Shown one piece after another: positions 11,532 to 23,806 of a DNA stretch of 64,000 nt. A program made the translations under genes and the position numbers. Numbering within the stretch: the first letter of the stretch is position 1; every line of letters starts with the position of its first letter. The stretch is taken from NCBI RefSeq assembly GCF_029867415.1, contig NW_026705217.1, forward strand, positions 620,001 to 684,000, given 5' to 3'. The stretch comes from Vicia villosa (taxonomy: Eukaryota; Streptophyta; Magnoliopsida; Fabales; Fabaceae). Under the pieces are notes generated by a model. It was not told the DNA's origin and did not search any database. It saw only the letters and a program-made list of their open reading frames with translations.

Positions 11532-11544
11532 GCTGCCCCTGTTC
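11532..11544 (-). promoter_or_regulatory. Polypurine tract of element B
   Basis: On the minus strand GAACAGGGGCAGC lies directly before the LTR start TGTCATACCCC. The same motif precedes the 3' LTRs of A (GAACCGGGGCAGC), D (GAATAGGGGCAAC) and E (AAATAGGGGCATC). Confidence 0.85.
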
Positions 11545-11814
11545 AATTATCTTAAACCTGAAGATGTAGAGTGGTTTGTATGCCAGTCGGTATCTGAAGG
11601 TGGAAGATGATTGAACACTAGAATACCAAGAAATTTGCCCTAGCTGAAGTAGTGACTTTTGTTGGAGATGGGCTTGAAGATGCCATCCAGGTGTTTCGAG
11701 AAGATGTATGATGGAGATGGGCTTGAAGATGCCATCTGACTTGATATACTTGAGAGTCATAATGTGTCGTACGTTAGACTGTTTCTGAGGAATAGGCTTA
11801 GGTTAAAGTGGGTC

Positions 11815-12230
11815 TAATTTGCATCCGCAGATGTCTGGAAAACCATGTGTTAGGTTGAAGAATATGTCGTGCGTCAGACTATTCTCAATTGCATCCTCAG
11901 ATGTCTGGAAAACCGTGCGTTAGGTCGAAGAATAAATCGTGCGTAAGACTATTCTCAATTGCATCCTCAGATGTCTGGAAAACCGTGCGTTAGGTCGAAG
12001 AATAAATCGTGCGTTAGACTATTCTCAATTGCATCCTCAGATGTCTGGAAAACCGTGCGTCAGGTTGATGGATGAGTCGTGCGTTAGACTAATCCAAATT
12101 GCATCCGTAGATGTCTGGAATGCCGTGCGTTAGGCTGACGGATGAGTCGTGCGTTAGACTAATCCAAATTGCATCCGTAAATGTCTGGAATGCCGTGCGT
12201 TAGGCTGAAATTTTTTGTATTGAGGAATAT
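11815..12230 (-). repeat. 70-bp tandem repeat of element B, about six copies
   Basis: ATTCTCAATTGCATCC recurs at 11881, 11951 and 12021, and AATCCAAATTGCATCCG at 12091 and 12161, a 70-bp period. Each unit carries two GTGCGTTAG(A/G)-type motifs. A diverged version in the opposite orientation lies at 23270-23590, in the homologous place before the 3' LTR of A. Confidence 0.9.
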
Positions 12231-14574
12231 TTGTTGGAGATTTCGTTCATTTGTCTGTACCTGTATCCTGCAATAGGTATAGTTATTCTTTATGCAATGT
12301 CATGATGCATGTATTATGTAATGAGTCCCTCAAAATAAGTGAGAAACTTTGTATGTTATGGATGAATTCATTACGAGGTAATGTATGCAATGTATGAATA
12401 TGTTTATGACATATGATATGTGATTTATGTTGTCTTGATTGAGAAAATAAATCTCTATGCCTTTGTGATTTTGATGTCTGATCTTGTTTTGAAGATGCTC
12501 AAGCTGGGGGTTTATAATTTCTGCTTGGGAATAACCAGTAACTTGATGTACCCTGATTGGAGATAAAGATATTAGTAAGCCATGTTGGAGAAGAGCAACG
12601 TGTCGGAGAACCCGTAGTGTTGAAGATGTAAACTCTGTTGGTGAGCCATGTCTTTGTCGGGACGAGCACATTTGAAGATATCTTCTTAATGATTACTCTG
12701 AGGGGATGTGATCTTGTGAACCCGACTCTGTGGGGAGATGTGGGTGTTTTGAAAGTTGCCCCCGGTATTATAGTAACTACCATTTGATTTAGGACACACC
12801 ACTGAGTATTGATCAAGATGTCGAACTGGACTTGCATAGATTTGCCCCAGTTAGCAGGAACTTTGGAAAGATTCGCCTCGCGAGGACTTTATGAGATGTT
12901 CACTATGGGCGATATGCCCCCAGTAATCATAGGCTCATGACAATGTCTCATGTTGATTGGAGAGTAGCTTTAGATATACTTGGATGCATGCCCCTGATTG
13001 TTCGAGCGTCCATGAGAGATTCTCGGAATCTTGACTTGATTGCCCCAGATTGATTGGGAAATAGTTTGAAATCCACTTGGGATGTATGCCTTTAACTGTT
13101 TTGGCATTTGAGAGATTCTTCGAATCTTGACTGGATTGCCCCAGATTGACTGGGCAAAACGTGCCATGCCCCTTGTATACGTAGGAGACATTGCTTCTCG
13201 GGGTAATCTTGTCTATCGGGATAACTTCTAGTCATTAGTTGTACCCTGTGCAAATTCGTTCTGATGCTAACATTTGAAATTATGTAGCAGAATGTGTTTA
13301 ATAATGAATTCATGAGATGCAATGCATACGTTTGTCTTGAGCTTTTTTTTTTTTTTTTGAAAAACATTTAAAATAAGAGATGTAAAAGCGTGATATTTGT
13401 AAACACATGATACTTGTAACAACGTGATTTTTGTAAAATGAGATGTTTGTAAAAACGAAATATCAACTCAGCATTTGTGGTAAACCTTAGGGAGTCGGGA
13501 TACCTTTGTTGTGACAGTATGCTTTCGAACTAACCATGCTTCAGTTAGGACTTTCAAGGGTTGTAACGTGGCTTGGTTCACGGTTTAAGAAACAAAGGAT
13601 AGTGGCTCAAAATTTATTTATACCCATCTCCTTCTTCGTGCTGTTCTTCAGTCCTAAGCTCAGTTAATTCAACTTATGCATTCAGGTTCCAAGAGACTTT
13701 TAGATTTGCATTTTTTATAATGTTGATGGTTCATAAGCAAAGAGAACTTTTGAGATGGCAGTCACTTCTTCCTTTTGGTAGTCACAACATTGTGTTGTTC
13801 ATGAATTTATTGACTTCCTTTTTTTCCATCTTTTTGATATCCCTAACTTTTGCCTGAACTGTCTATTTTGAGCTTACAGTCAGCGGGATGCCTTGATTTT
13901 TGTCTAAGTCTTCTTTTTTGATTTGTGACTTAGCAGGCTTTTGTATATATGTTTTTTCCATTTTTTTTGAAAGATATTGACTGCCTTGTTTGATGATTGA
14001 TGAACCGTCATTGTCTTTTGATTGACATTTCCAACACTCCTTTGATGTGTGCGGTTGAACGTTTGTGATTGAAACCTTTGTTGAAAGGTGTACTAAATGA
14101 TTCTCTTAAAATAGAATGCACAGCCAAATTAACTGAGAACTACCCTGCCCCAGGTTATGATCAAGGGTTTTAATTAGTACAAGAAAGAAACTTCTACTTC
14201 TTAGGCTCAAAGGGGTTGGCGAGGGATTAACATCCTTATATCTCCACTGTTTAGGAATTAAAACAATGCCTGTACATCGTCAGCATAGTCCATTCAAAAG
14301 CATATTGTATAAGGTTGCGGTATCGTTTTCGTCATCCTCCCTCAAAAGGTATACAACTTTAGCAGGAGTTGAATATCACACAACATATGCAAAGTAAAGA
14401 CATAATTTAAAATGAGTGATAGCGAAATAATTAATTCAAGACAAACATATGCAATGCACTGATGATTATTATTAAAATATATAATGTCTATCATAATTCG
14501 AATGTTTAAACAAACAGAATAGAAATTGCAAAGGAAAGTAAAGTTAATGATTAAAAGTTCATCCACTTCAGACA
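12231..14574 (-). other. 3' untranslated region of element B
   Basis: No credible gene. It is the reverse complement counterpart of 4477-6585 in A, with repeated GGGGCA motifs (12740-13160 on minus), the CCTGGGGCAGGGTAG block near 14140, a poly-T run at 13344-13358, and an ATG/CAT-rich patch at 12290-12430. Confidence 0.7.
13854..13933 (-). other. Paired hairpins in the 3' region of element B
   Basis: On the minus strand CTAAGTC (13910-13904) ... GACTTAG, whose + strand partner is 13927-13933, form a perfect 7-bp stem. CTGACTG (13883-13877) pairs with CAGTTCAG (13861-13854) with one bulge. ATCCCGCTG lies between them and GCAAAAGTTAGGG follows, as in A and E. Confidence 0.6.
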
Positions 14575-14972
14575 TTAGTCAGTCTTGTCGTGACTAGGCA
14601 TAGGAGCGGTGATCACCACAGGAGTTCTCGGATGGTTGAATTCAATTTCTCCAGCATCGATCATGTCTTGAATCTTGTTTTTTTTAATGACCAGCAACTA
14701 TTTATATCGTGTCCAAGGCTATTGGAGTGATATGCGCACCTCGCATCGGGCTTATAGCTAGGAGCGAAAGTGTTGGGCTTTATAGGAGGATCCCTCACAG
14801 TAATCAAGTTTGCTCTCAACAAATGTTGTAATGCCTGAGCCAACGATATGTTGATCTTTGTGAACTGACGCTTGGGTGCGTCTACCTTGCGTCTTTGTTG
14901 TGGAACTGGTGTAGAGATCAAAATTGTCCCCACAGATTGGTTGTGTCCATTGCGACCTTTCAGATTGTGCAC
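14575..14972 (-). pseudogene. gag C-terminus of element B, frameshifted
   Basis: The reading frame from 14972 encodes VDAPKRQFTKINISLAQALQ, a LITVRDPP block, and CAYHSNSLGHDINSCW, all matching the Cys/His-rich end of the D gag. At an A8 run (near 14679-14686 on +) the frame slips. The next frame continues NKIQDMIDAGEIEF to PMPSHDKTD and a TAA stop at 14575. Gag domains upstream of this tail are missing. Either a sequencing or replication slip in the homopolymer or a genuine mutation explains the break. It ends at the same homologous residue as the remnants in A and E. Confidence 0.85.
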
Positions 14973-14999
14973 ATCATTGTTCGTGATGAGAGAAACGAG

Positions 15000-15430
15000 T
15001 CATACATTAGACCATATGTGATGGAGGACCTCAGGGCGAATAGATCATATATATTGAAGGATGTCAGAGCGAGTCATTCATTAGACCATATCTGAAGAGG
15101 AATATCAGAACGAGCCATACATTAGACCATATCTGAAGAGGAATAGCAGAACGAGTCGTACATTAGACCATATCTGTTGAGGGTGTCAGAACGAGTCATA
15201 CATTGAACCATATCTGAGGAAGGATATCAGAACGAGTTACTCATTAAACCATATCTGAAGGAGAATATCAGAACGAGTCATACATTAAACCATATCTGAT
15301 GAATAATGCCAGAACGAGTCATACATTAGACCATATCTGACTGAAGATACCGGAACGGGTCATACATTAGACCATATCTGATTGAGAAATACCGGAACGG
15401 GTCATACATTAGACCATATCTGATAGAGAA
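15000..15430 (-). repeat. Tandem repeat upstream of gag in B, about 45-48 bp unit
   Basis: On + the core GAACGAGTCATACATTAGAC followed by CATATCTGA repeats eight to nine times with variation. On the element's strand each unit reads CAGATATGGTCTAATGTATG followed by ACTCGTTC. It lies immediately 5' of the gag remnant, as does the tandem at 3946-4145 in A. Confidence 0.88.
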
Positions 15431-16705
15431 TGCTTGCTCGTTAAAGTCGATGAGTTATTTGACGAAGTTTTGGAATGTAAAAAGGCTTGTCAGAATGAAT
15501 CTCCAGCTCGATTATATCTGAGAGGAATGATTGTCGAGGCGGAACCTGAAAACAAAGTTAGAAATATGCAATTTCATGAATGCAAATGAAATGTTTTCAA
15601 GGATCTTTAAGGATTTTAGTTAGCAACATTGGAAAGTGATTTGGTCGCATATTTGTTTGAAGAATTCTGACTCTTATCTTTGAACATCCTTCTTTGAGAA
15701 TCAAGCTCACCATATCGAGTGGGTCATCGCCTCTGATTCGGGATACTTCTGAATTTGAAGGTACATGGCCAGAGGAAAGTGAATCCTCTTGCCCCTTGCT
15801 AGGTACTGAGTCTTTGAATTGGAAGGCATATGGCTTGAGGAAAATAAATCCTCCTGCCCCTTGATTAGGAATTCAGTCCTTGATAAGAGCACCTGAAATA
15901 GTGCGCCCTAAATCCCTAAGATCCTTGAAAGGGTCAGTTAAATCATGTTATGCTTATGATGTCATGATGTCATGAAGTTATGCAAATGCAGTTCATTAGG
16001 CATAGTGTGGGGTAGTAAGGACAAACAAGTCCTTTTAACAAAACCTGCAAGGAAACGAAAGTTAGTAGCAAACACAAACAAGTCACGCAAGTCACACAAG
16101 TCACACAATTTTGCCTTATGGTTAGGCTTGCACGTGGTCAAAAGGTGTGTACCCTCCTCCTGAAGTTTAGTTGGTTCAAACCTGTCCTATATAAAGATCG
16201 GGTTCTAGGGAGCTCATATCATTGACCTTTCTCGAAGGCGCTTATCTCAGTTCGGCAATCGAATCGCCAACCGAAAAGGTCCTGAAAGTCCAGTCCATAT
16301 GAGTGTAGCTTCGAGTATCAACCAACTTCAGTCGGAACCAAAGCCAGCCATCTCGCTACTTTCTAATAGGCTAAAGTCAAGTTCGACTAAGGTTCTAAGG
16401 GCAAATTAGTGCTTAATGACACCACGCGGCAGCCAAGCATTTCCTCAGGTCGGATCCCAAGGAACACCAGGACAAACCAATGTGTCACACTAACGATGGC
16501 CATCAGATCAACCACATCAGTATACGCTGTGCAGTCTCCTTGATCTCATGCCATATACCTAAGGTACTCAGATCCGGGTTAGGATCTTTCACACAGCAAA
16601 ATACCCAAAACAGCCCTGCAAAATTAAAGCAAACAAAGCAAACAATAGAAAACATTTAAGGTGAATCCTAAACTTTTAAGGTAACCCCTCTTTTATCGAA
16701 ATTTA
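15431..16705 (-). other. Leader of element B with splice-like sites; no ORF1
   Basis: On minus, CCTTAG/GTATAT (G of GT at 16558) resembles a donor. TTTCCTTGCAG ending at 16045 and CTTTGTTTTCAG ending at 15546 resemble acceptors, matching those in A. No ORF1 coding sequence is visible. Confidence 0.6.
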
Positions 16706-16723
16706 TCCCCAGCAGAGTCGCCA
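16706..16723 (-). promoter_or_regulatory. Primer-binding site of element B
   Basis: On minus, TGGCGACTCTGCTGGGGA follows the end of the 5' LTR (16728) after four bases, as in A and D. Confidence 0.88.
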
Positions 16724-16727
16724 GTTC

Positions 16728-19700
16728 TGTAATACGGTGAACTGACTTTATTGGAAATGTACGGTAAGCAAGAGTCGCCACCGACTTTTATTTTATCCAA
16801 ATTTAGGAAAGGCTAAAAGAACAGGAAAAACCTTTTACATAAAAACAGGGTTCGGGGGGTAATTATGCAAAGGGAAGGTGTAAGGCACCCTTTGCATCCA
16901 TGGTTTTCCATGGGCTCTTAATTGCTTTGCTCTTTGTTTTCAGAAATGTAGAAGAAAAAGAATATGGACTTTAGCTCGTAAATGAGCGTAGCCATTTTGA
17001 AGAATTATGAGAAAGAATATGAAAAATTTTTAGAGCAAGGCAAAGCAATTAGGGGCAATTACCTTATAGTTTGAAAAAGGAGTTCTTTTAGCCTTTCAGG
17101 GTGAAAGGGTCTATCCTTGCCATAAGAGGGCAGGAAGCCTTTCATTTGGAGGTTGAAGGGTCATCGCGTTATCATTCGCACCCATGCCATATGGAGGCAG
17201 GTAGTCTAAGGGAAGGACCAGAACAGCCTTATTCGTAGGCAACCAGAGGATACCTCAGCCTTTTCCGTAGGCAACTTTCAAGGGTCGAGGTCATATAGTG
17301 TATCGAAGGCAGCATCATTAGGGTCGTATGACCTTTATTTATCGAGGCAGCATGGCTGAGGTATCCTCGTATTCGAGGAACATGGCTTATTCTGCAAAAA
17401 CACAAGGCAACAGGCAACAAGGCAACAAGGCAACAGAGAGGTTACCCCAAAAGCGTGCGTGTGTGCAGCAATCACGTGGTTCAATTCGAAATATATTATC
17501 TTGTAATTTAATGACTCTAGTTCAGTTCAGAGTTGCACTCCCTAAGATTACTAACCACGCAGTTTAACATAAAGCAGTAATAATAGCAATATGGGGAAGG
17601 GGAAAATGAAACCAGCGGATCCCCCAATAGGGTTTGGCATAAGTAATAATAAAAGACAGAAAATATCAGGGTTAAGGTTTAGGGTTACCAATACTCGTGG
17701 CATCGGCAATCGACAAACCCTGAAAATTGGAAAAGAAAGAATAAATAGACAAATGGGTGAGTGCATTATCGATTCAAATGATAATTAGGTTTAACCTAAT
17801 CAATAATAATAACAATAAAATAAAATAAAAAGGTAAACGAAACTTAGCTTCGATTGATGAAGGTTGAGAATTGTGGGTAGCTCGAAGCATTGACTCTGAC
17901 CATCTGATAATTGAATAGAGAAATAAGAGGAAGTGAGTGTATGGGCAATTCATTGGCATTTAAGAATAAATGCTAATTTAAAAGGGCAAAATAAATATTC
18001 AAATAAATAAAGAGATCAGGACTTAGCTTTTGATTGGCGTGGCGCGTAGTCGGAATATATTTGGAAAGCAACCCTGAAAAACTTTGGTTCATTGTGGCAG
18101 CCTTTAAGGGTGCATGGTAAACCGTCAGCTTTGTGTGCGTTAGATCTGGATGGTAGGAGATTGAGGATGAATTTGCGAATATTCGCCAGAATAGATGAAC
18201 AACTCGAATGGACCTCGCAATAAACAAGAAAATGTGAGTACGGATACATTAAAAATGATGTATGAATAAAATGAAAGAAAATAAATAAATAAATAAATAA
18301 AAAATAAATAAACAATGATTAATCAAAAATCAATAAAAAGACAACAAACATATTAATTTTCAAAAAAAGGGAAGATATTATTATTATTATTATTATTATT
18401 AAAACTAAACTAAACAAAAAAACAAAAAAATGGGGAGACTACAAAAGGGGTGGCTGAACGTGATACTCTCCCCTCTAAAATATTTTACTAATTTCCAATT
18501 ATTTATTTAAAAAAACAATTTAAAAAAAAGAAATAAGAAAAAAAAGAAATTTAAAAAAAGGCCGATGAAAGATCAACCGGTGTACGTCCCGTCCCATTCA
18601 TATTTATCTCAATGTGTATTTTTTGTTTGTTTATTTTTTATTTAATTAGTAAAACAACAAGTAATTAGGAAAACAACAAGTAAATAATTACCATGCCATG
18701 TCAAATGTTAAATAGAAACAAAATGAGTGTAAGAAACAGATTGGAAAGAACACATGATAGTTACATCACAGGTTTCTCACACGGTCCTTCTTAGTCTCTC
18801 TCTCACTCCATTACTGTAAAGACACTTTCTTTATCCCAAAACAATAAATTAAACAATTGCTATTGAAACAATAACAGCCCTGATTCACACAACAGCAATA
18901 AAATACACAACAATCGATTGCAATAATCAAGTAAAGAGCGAAGAAAACCGAACCGGATCCAACGGCATGGTGCGCTCCCTAGTTGCGGGGGTAACCGGAA
19001 TCGTGTGTCCGGTCGGCGCGATCTGGACTTCGTGTCGTGGTGGCCTTCGCGGTGGAAACGGTACGGTGTCCGGCGATTAGATCGGAGGTGAGGTGCGGAT
19101 GGTGTTGATGTTCGGCGGTGGTGTTTCGTCGGGAGTTTTGTTGGAAACACGTGGATCTGCGGCTTCGACGGAGCTGTTGATGCGGTGATCTCATCCTTCT
19201 CTGCTCTTTTGATAAGTGCTGCAAAACAAAGCAAAAAAAACAGAAAAAAACAAGTGATGTTCCTTTGAGAGTTAATGTTGTTTATTCAAAGAAGAAGATG
19301 AAAGTATTTGGTTTCATGAATTTGTGAACGATTTGGTGTTTTGCAGGTAATTGGTTTGAGGATGTTTCCGTCGCGGTGTCTCCGGCGATTTGCACATGTC
19401 GTCTCCAATTTGACATCTTCTTTTTCCTGTGTTTTGTTTTATTCTTTTACATCTGTAAAAAACTTGAAACTACAAACATTTGTTAGCCGGATAAAAAAAA
19501 GAAGAGGTGTTGTTAGAGGTTAGTTATGTAAGATTCTGATGTCATATGTGACGACAATCGGCGGGTTTATGGCTATGGCTTTTTGGTGATGTATCTGTAA
19601 GTGAAAAAAAATAGTTTAGAAAAGGTGGAGATCCTTTGTTAAAATATGTACAGTGTGACTGAGAAATTTGTTGTACGTGTGAATGGTTAGGATTCCCCCC

Positions 19701-20175
19701 CGAATAGGGTTAACTGTGTTAGTATATATAATAGCAAGATTAGGTTAAAATGAAAAATAAAATATGGACCCTAAAATAATTGAAAGCCCAAAGATTAAAA
19801 TAAATAAAATAAATATTAAAATAAAGATATTCAACATTTTAAAAAAAAAATCTCTTTTTGTGAAAATAAAATTGAAAGTAAAGTAAATAAAAGAAAACAA
19901 ATGTTAGTAATTGGGATTCGAACCTGAGACTTCTCATGTGCAAGTCTTACCTTTTTACCAGCTGTGCCGACTTATTTATTCGAAACTGAATGACATTTGA
20001 AAATATATGAATGTCATGCAAATATTTGTTATTTAAAAGATACGAATAGTTTAAATAAACCATCGAATATTTTAAATAAGCAAAATTAACTAATGTCAAA
20101 GTGTCAGTAGCAATAGACCATCATCTTCGTAAAGACCAAGCTTAAAATAATGCGGGCAAATTTTGGGGTATGACA
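16728..20175 (-). repeat. 5' LTR of element B
   Basis: It is nearly identical to 8091-11531, from TGTAATACGG to GGGGTATGACA in + orientation, then the target duplication CGAGG. It is seven bases longer because of small indels, including TCATC/TCC near 19190 and homopolymer length changes. The tRNA-like module is at 19906-19975. Confidence 0.92.
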
Positions 20176-20180
20176 CGAGG
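20176..20180. repeat. Target-site duplication of element B (right copy)
   Basis: CGAGG, identical to 8086-8090. Confidence 0.92.
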
Positions 20181-23100
20181 AAACATGGCTGAGGTATCCT
20201 CGTATTCGAGGGACATGGCTATTCTGCAAAAACACAAGGCAACAAAGGCAACAGGCAACAGGCAACAGGCAACAAGAGGGGTTACCAAAAAGTGTGTGTG
20301 GGTGCAAAAATCACGTGATTAATTCGAATATTTATCTTATAATTAGTTATTCTAGGTTAATTACAAGCTTGCACTCCCTAGAATTACTAACCACAGCAAT
20401 TAATATTAACAATTAAAGCAATAATGGGGAAAGGGAAAATGAAACCAGCGGGATAAACAGAGCAATACGTCTGAACAAGTAATAACTAAGATCAGGGTTT
20501 AGGGTTACCGACTATTCGAAGCTTTGGCAATTGGCAAACCCTAAAAAGGTGGGAAAAATAAGAAACAAGATATATGTGAGTGCACTATCAGTCCAGAAGT
20601 CAAATACAGCTAACCCTAATCAATAAAAGTAAAAATACAAGAAAAGGGGTAGAAATACTTAGCTTCGATTGATGAAGGTTGATGGGCAAAAGTTTGCCTT
20701 GAGCATTAAGCATTGACCCTGATCATCTGAGAATTGATAGGAAAAATAAGAGGCAGTGAGTGTAGAGGAAATTCATGGATCAGGGTAGTCAAACCCTAAT
20801 AAAAGGCAGAAAAATATTTAAATAAAATAAAGATTAGAACTTAGCTTTGAATTTGACGTGGCGTATAGTCGGAGTGTATTTGAAGAGTAACCCTGAAAAA
20901 AAGGCACAGAAAAAAAAACAAATATTCTCAGTGTATGGAATGATCGTCGTAAACCCTGATTAGGGTACGAATTGAATGAAATAACGTAGACGATTTAATT
21001 AATTATTGGTCTCACGACCTAATTAATTAAATCGAGAAGAGAAAATAAAATCGGACACAAAGATATTTTTTATGAATTTTTTAGAATAAAAATAAGATAT
21101 ATATGAATTTTTGAAAATATAAGTAAATAATATAATTATAAGAAAATAAATATAATAAATTATTAATATTAATTATAAGAAGTTTTGAAAATAAAAAAAC
21201 GTATAATAGTTTTTTATATATAATAGAAAAGAAAAGATATAAAAACAATATACATATATATGTTATAAATAAAATAAAATAGGCTATGTAATTAAAAATA
21301 AAAAAATTGCAAAAAACTTAACTTGCGATCAGGTGTGGCTCACGCGCGTGGACTATGGTGCGTCCTCATGTCTGGAAGCGTTGGATTGAGAGAGAGAGAG
21401 AGATGCATCCTGTGATTGAAAGGCGAGGGTGCATGGCATGTGCGTACGTCTTAATCCACACGATCCATCTGCTCCAGAATTTGAAAACGCGCGCGTATGG
21501 CCTCCAATGAGAGAGCGACGCGTCATCGTCTCCTTCCCCAAAAACCTGTAAAAACATCTTTTACAGCGCCTTTTGGCTGATGCGCTATAAAAGCTCTTAC
21601 ATACCACACCTGAAAAAATAGCGAATAGGACCAGAACACCATAGAAATTTGGCGCACCCCTACCAATATGTTCGTCTGGTTCTTGCGAACATGGCTATGG
21701 CATTGATTAGCCCTAATTTTACCTGTACTAAAAAACTCCAAATTGGAGCTTCGAGCCCTAACATGGCACCATGTTCATACTAGCATCACATCATTCCAAA
21801 CTTTCCAGAATCGGTTAATATAAGATGCTAAACAAAAATATGCAATTGAATATGACTAATAATGCTTGTATCATGCAAATCGAGCCAAGTTTAGTGACGA
21901 CAAACCGTGACTTATTAGGGCGAATTGGCAATGTGTCTGGGCTCGATAATGATTGGGAATCCTTCAGAGAAGTATCAGGAACGTGTTCTGATTCTTAGAA
22001 CCTCTTGGATCAAGCTGCAACCACCAAACCGATTCTGAAAATTTTCTTGAGATTTTGCACTTTGTTAGAGCTCTTGAACTGCAGAAATTCGTAACCCTTG
22101 GCATTTGGATTTGTTGCATACTTATAGGTGTGTGATTAGGGTTGATAAAATTGGTTTAAATCTTCTTGAATCTTGAGATTGAATTTGATTGAAATATGCA
22201 TCCAAATCTTTCTAAAATTTGATTTTCTTGGGCTCCAAGCATCATGAACGAAATTGGCATTATTTGTGGGTGAGATCTGATATATTTCTTGGCTTGAAAT
22301 TGAAGCACAATCAAATCTTGCATTATTTTTATATTTTATATAATTAAATCATGATTTTAATGAATTAAAACCATAAAATAATTAATAAAAATAGTAAAAA
22401 TAAAAAACCTTTGTTTTCAGCACGTGGATGGGCCTATAATAAGGTTTGGATGAAAATAATATGGGCTCATTTGGGACATATTCATTTTTGAAACCTTTTT
22501 CTTCACACTTTCTCTCCAAAATTAGCCCAATTTTGACAAAGTCTATCTCTCTCAATTTTTAGGGTATGGAAGTGTTCTAGGACTTTTTAGAAACCTTAGA
22601 GAGTCCTCTAACCAGTGTCTTTGGTCTCATATCAAAATTATTTTCCATGCTCCTTATATATCCTTTTGAAAAAAGTGACTTTTTGTTGACTTTTGAAAAG
22701 GACCTATACTGTTTTAGTTCATATCTCTCAAATGAAGCATTTTTAGCCTTGGCTTGTGAGACACAAATTTGTAGAGAATCAAATTTCCTTCAAAATGAGC
22801 TTTGGATGGAAAATTTTGGATATTCTGTGTGAGAGTTATGGCTGGTCAAAGTTCAGTTGACTTTCTCCTATACAAACCCTAATTTAGAAACTTTTTGATT
22901 TGTTGATTTTTTATCTTTCCTTGATGAACCATGATCAATTCTTGATCAAGTGGTGAATGATGCTTCAATATGAGGATCTTGACAAAAAGTCAGGAGTTTT
23001 GACTTTACTTTGACCCCAGTTGACTTTCTGAACATTTGAGTGACCAATCTTTTAAGCTGAGACTTGATACTTGTCATAGAGATAATGTGAGATATATTGA

Positions 23101-23260
23101 GCCATATAGGATGCCTTGGAGCCATTGATTCATTGTTTTTCCTTTGAACAAACCAAACCCTAGTTTCTGAGCCTTGTATAGGAGAATGTGTCTTGGAGCT
23201 TTATGTATTGATTTGAATTTGTATAAGAGAAATAGTGTGGGCAAATTTTGGGGTATGACA
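20181..23260 (-). mobile_element. Solo LTR C, part 2
   Basis: It continues the LTR from 8090 and ends GGGCAAATTTTGGGGTATGACA-like in + orientation, which is TGTCATACCCC on minus. A (GA)n run is at 21389-21403, and 21040-21310 is very A/T rich. Around 22550-22870 it shares a block (the AGTCCTCTAACC, TTTGGTCTCATATCAAAA and ATAACTCTC motifs in + or minus sense) with the LTRs of D and A. No gene is seen in the segment. Confidence 0.88.
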
Positions 23261-23265
23261 TTCTC
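23261..23265. repeat. Target-site duplication of solo LTR C (right copy)
   Basis: TTCTC follows the LTR end, matching 7460-7464. Element A resumes here. Confidence 0.9.
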
Positions 23266-23806
23266 AATACAAAGGATCCAGTCTAACGCAAGACTCATCT
23301 TAGGATACAACTTGACGTATGGTGTATTTTGACAACTATCAATACAGGGAACCTGGTCTAATGCACGACCTATTCTAAGCCTAACGTACGACTTTCCAGA
23401 CATCTACGGATGCAAATTGGATTCAGTCTAACGCACGACTCATCCTTCAGCCTAACGTACGGCTTTCCAGACATCTACCGATGCAAATGGGATTCGTTCT
23501 AACGCACGACCCATCCTCCAGTCCAACGTACGACTCATCCTAAGTATATCCTTCAAATACGATCTAACGTACGATGTACTCTGACTCTCAAGTCTATCAA
23601 GCTGGATGGCATCTTTAAGCCCATCTCGATCAAGTATCTCAACATCTAGATGGCATCTTTAAGCCCATCTCCGAAAAGGTCCCTTCACCATCAGCAAGGG
23701 CAAATTTCTTGGTATTCTAGTGTTCAATCCTCTTCTACCTTCAGATTTCGACAGGCACACATGCCAATCTACATCTTCAGGTTTAAGAAGATTGAACCGG
23801 GGCAGC
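23266..23806 (+). other. 3' end of the interior of element A with tandem repeats and polypurine tract
   Basis: GTCTAACGCACGACTCATCC-type units repeat from about 23270 to 23590, a diverged counterpart of the 70-bp array of B. Two copies of GATGGCATCTTTAAGCCCATCT follow with a short spacer, in fragments matching B. The polypurine tract GAACCGGGGCAGC (23794-23806) directly precedes the LTR. Confidence 0.8.

Larger units (their letters stand above)
8091..20175 (-). mobile_element. Element B: complete non-autonomous Ogre-like retrotransposon
   Basis: Two LTRs (3441 and 3448 bp) flank a 5.2 kb interior, with a 5-bp target duplication CGAGG. On the minus strand the order is 5' LTR (16728-20175), primer site, leader with acceptor-like sites, tandem repeat, gag C-terminus, 3' untranslated region with hairpins, 70-bp tandem repeat, polypurine tract and 3' LTR (8091-11531). 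There is no ORF1, protease, RT or integrase. By eye the LTRs differ by roughly ten substitutions plus short indels, so the insertion is recent. It landed in solo LTR C, which belongs to a related LTR family. Confidence 0.92.

Noticed and set aside
14679..14686. A8 run in the B gag remnant considered as a programmed frameshift site
   Set aside because: No slippery heptamer with downstream structure is evident, and the remnant already lacks most of gag. A simple homopolymer slip is more likely.
15000..15430. Regular repeats considered as a CRISPR-like array
   Set aside because: Units are contiguous tandem copies without unique spacers, inside a plant retrotransposon.
21389..21403. (GA)n run in solo LTR C
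   Set aside because: A short simple microsatellite with no further signal.
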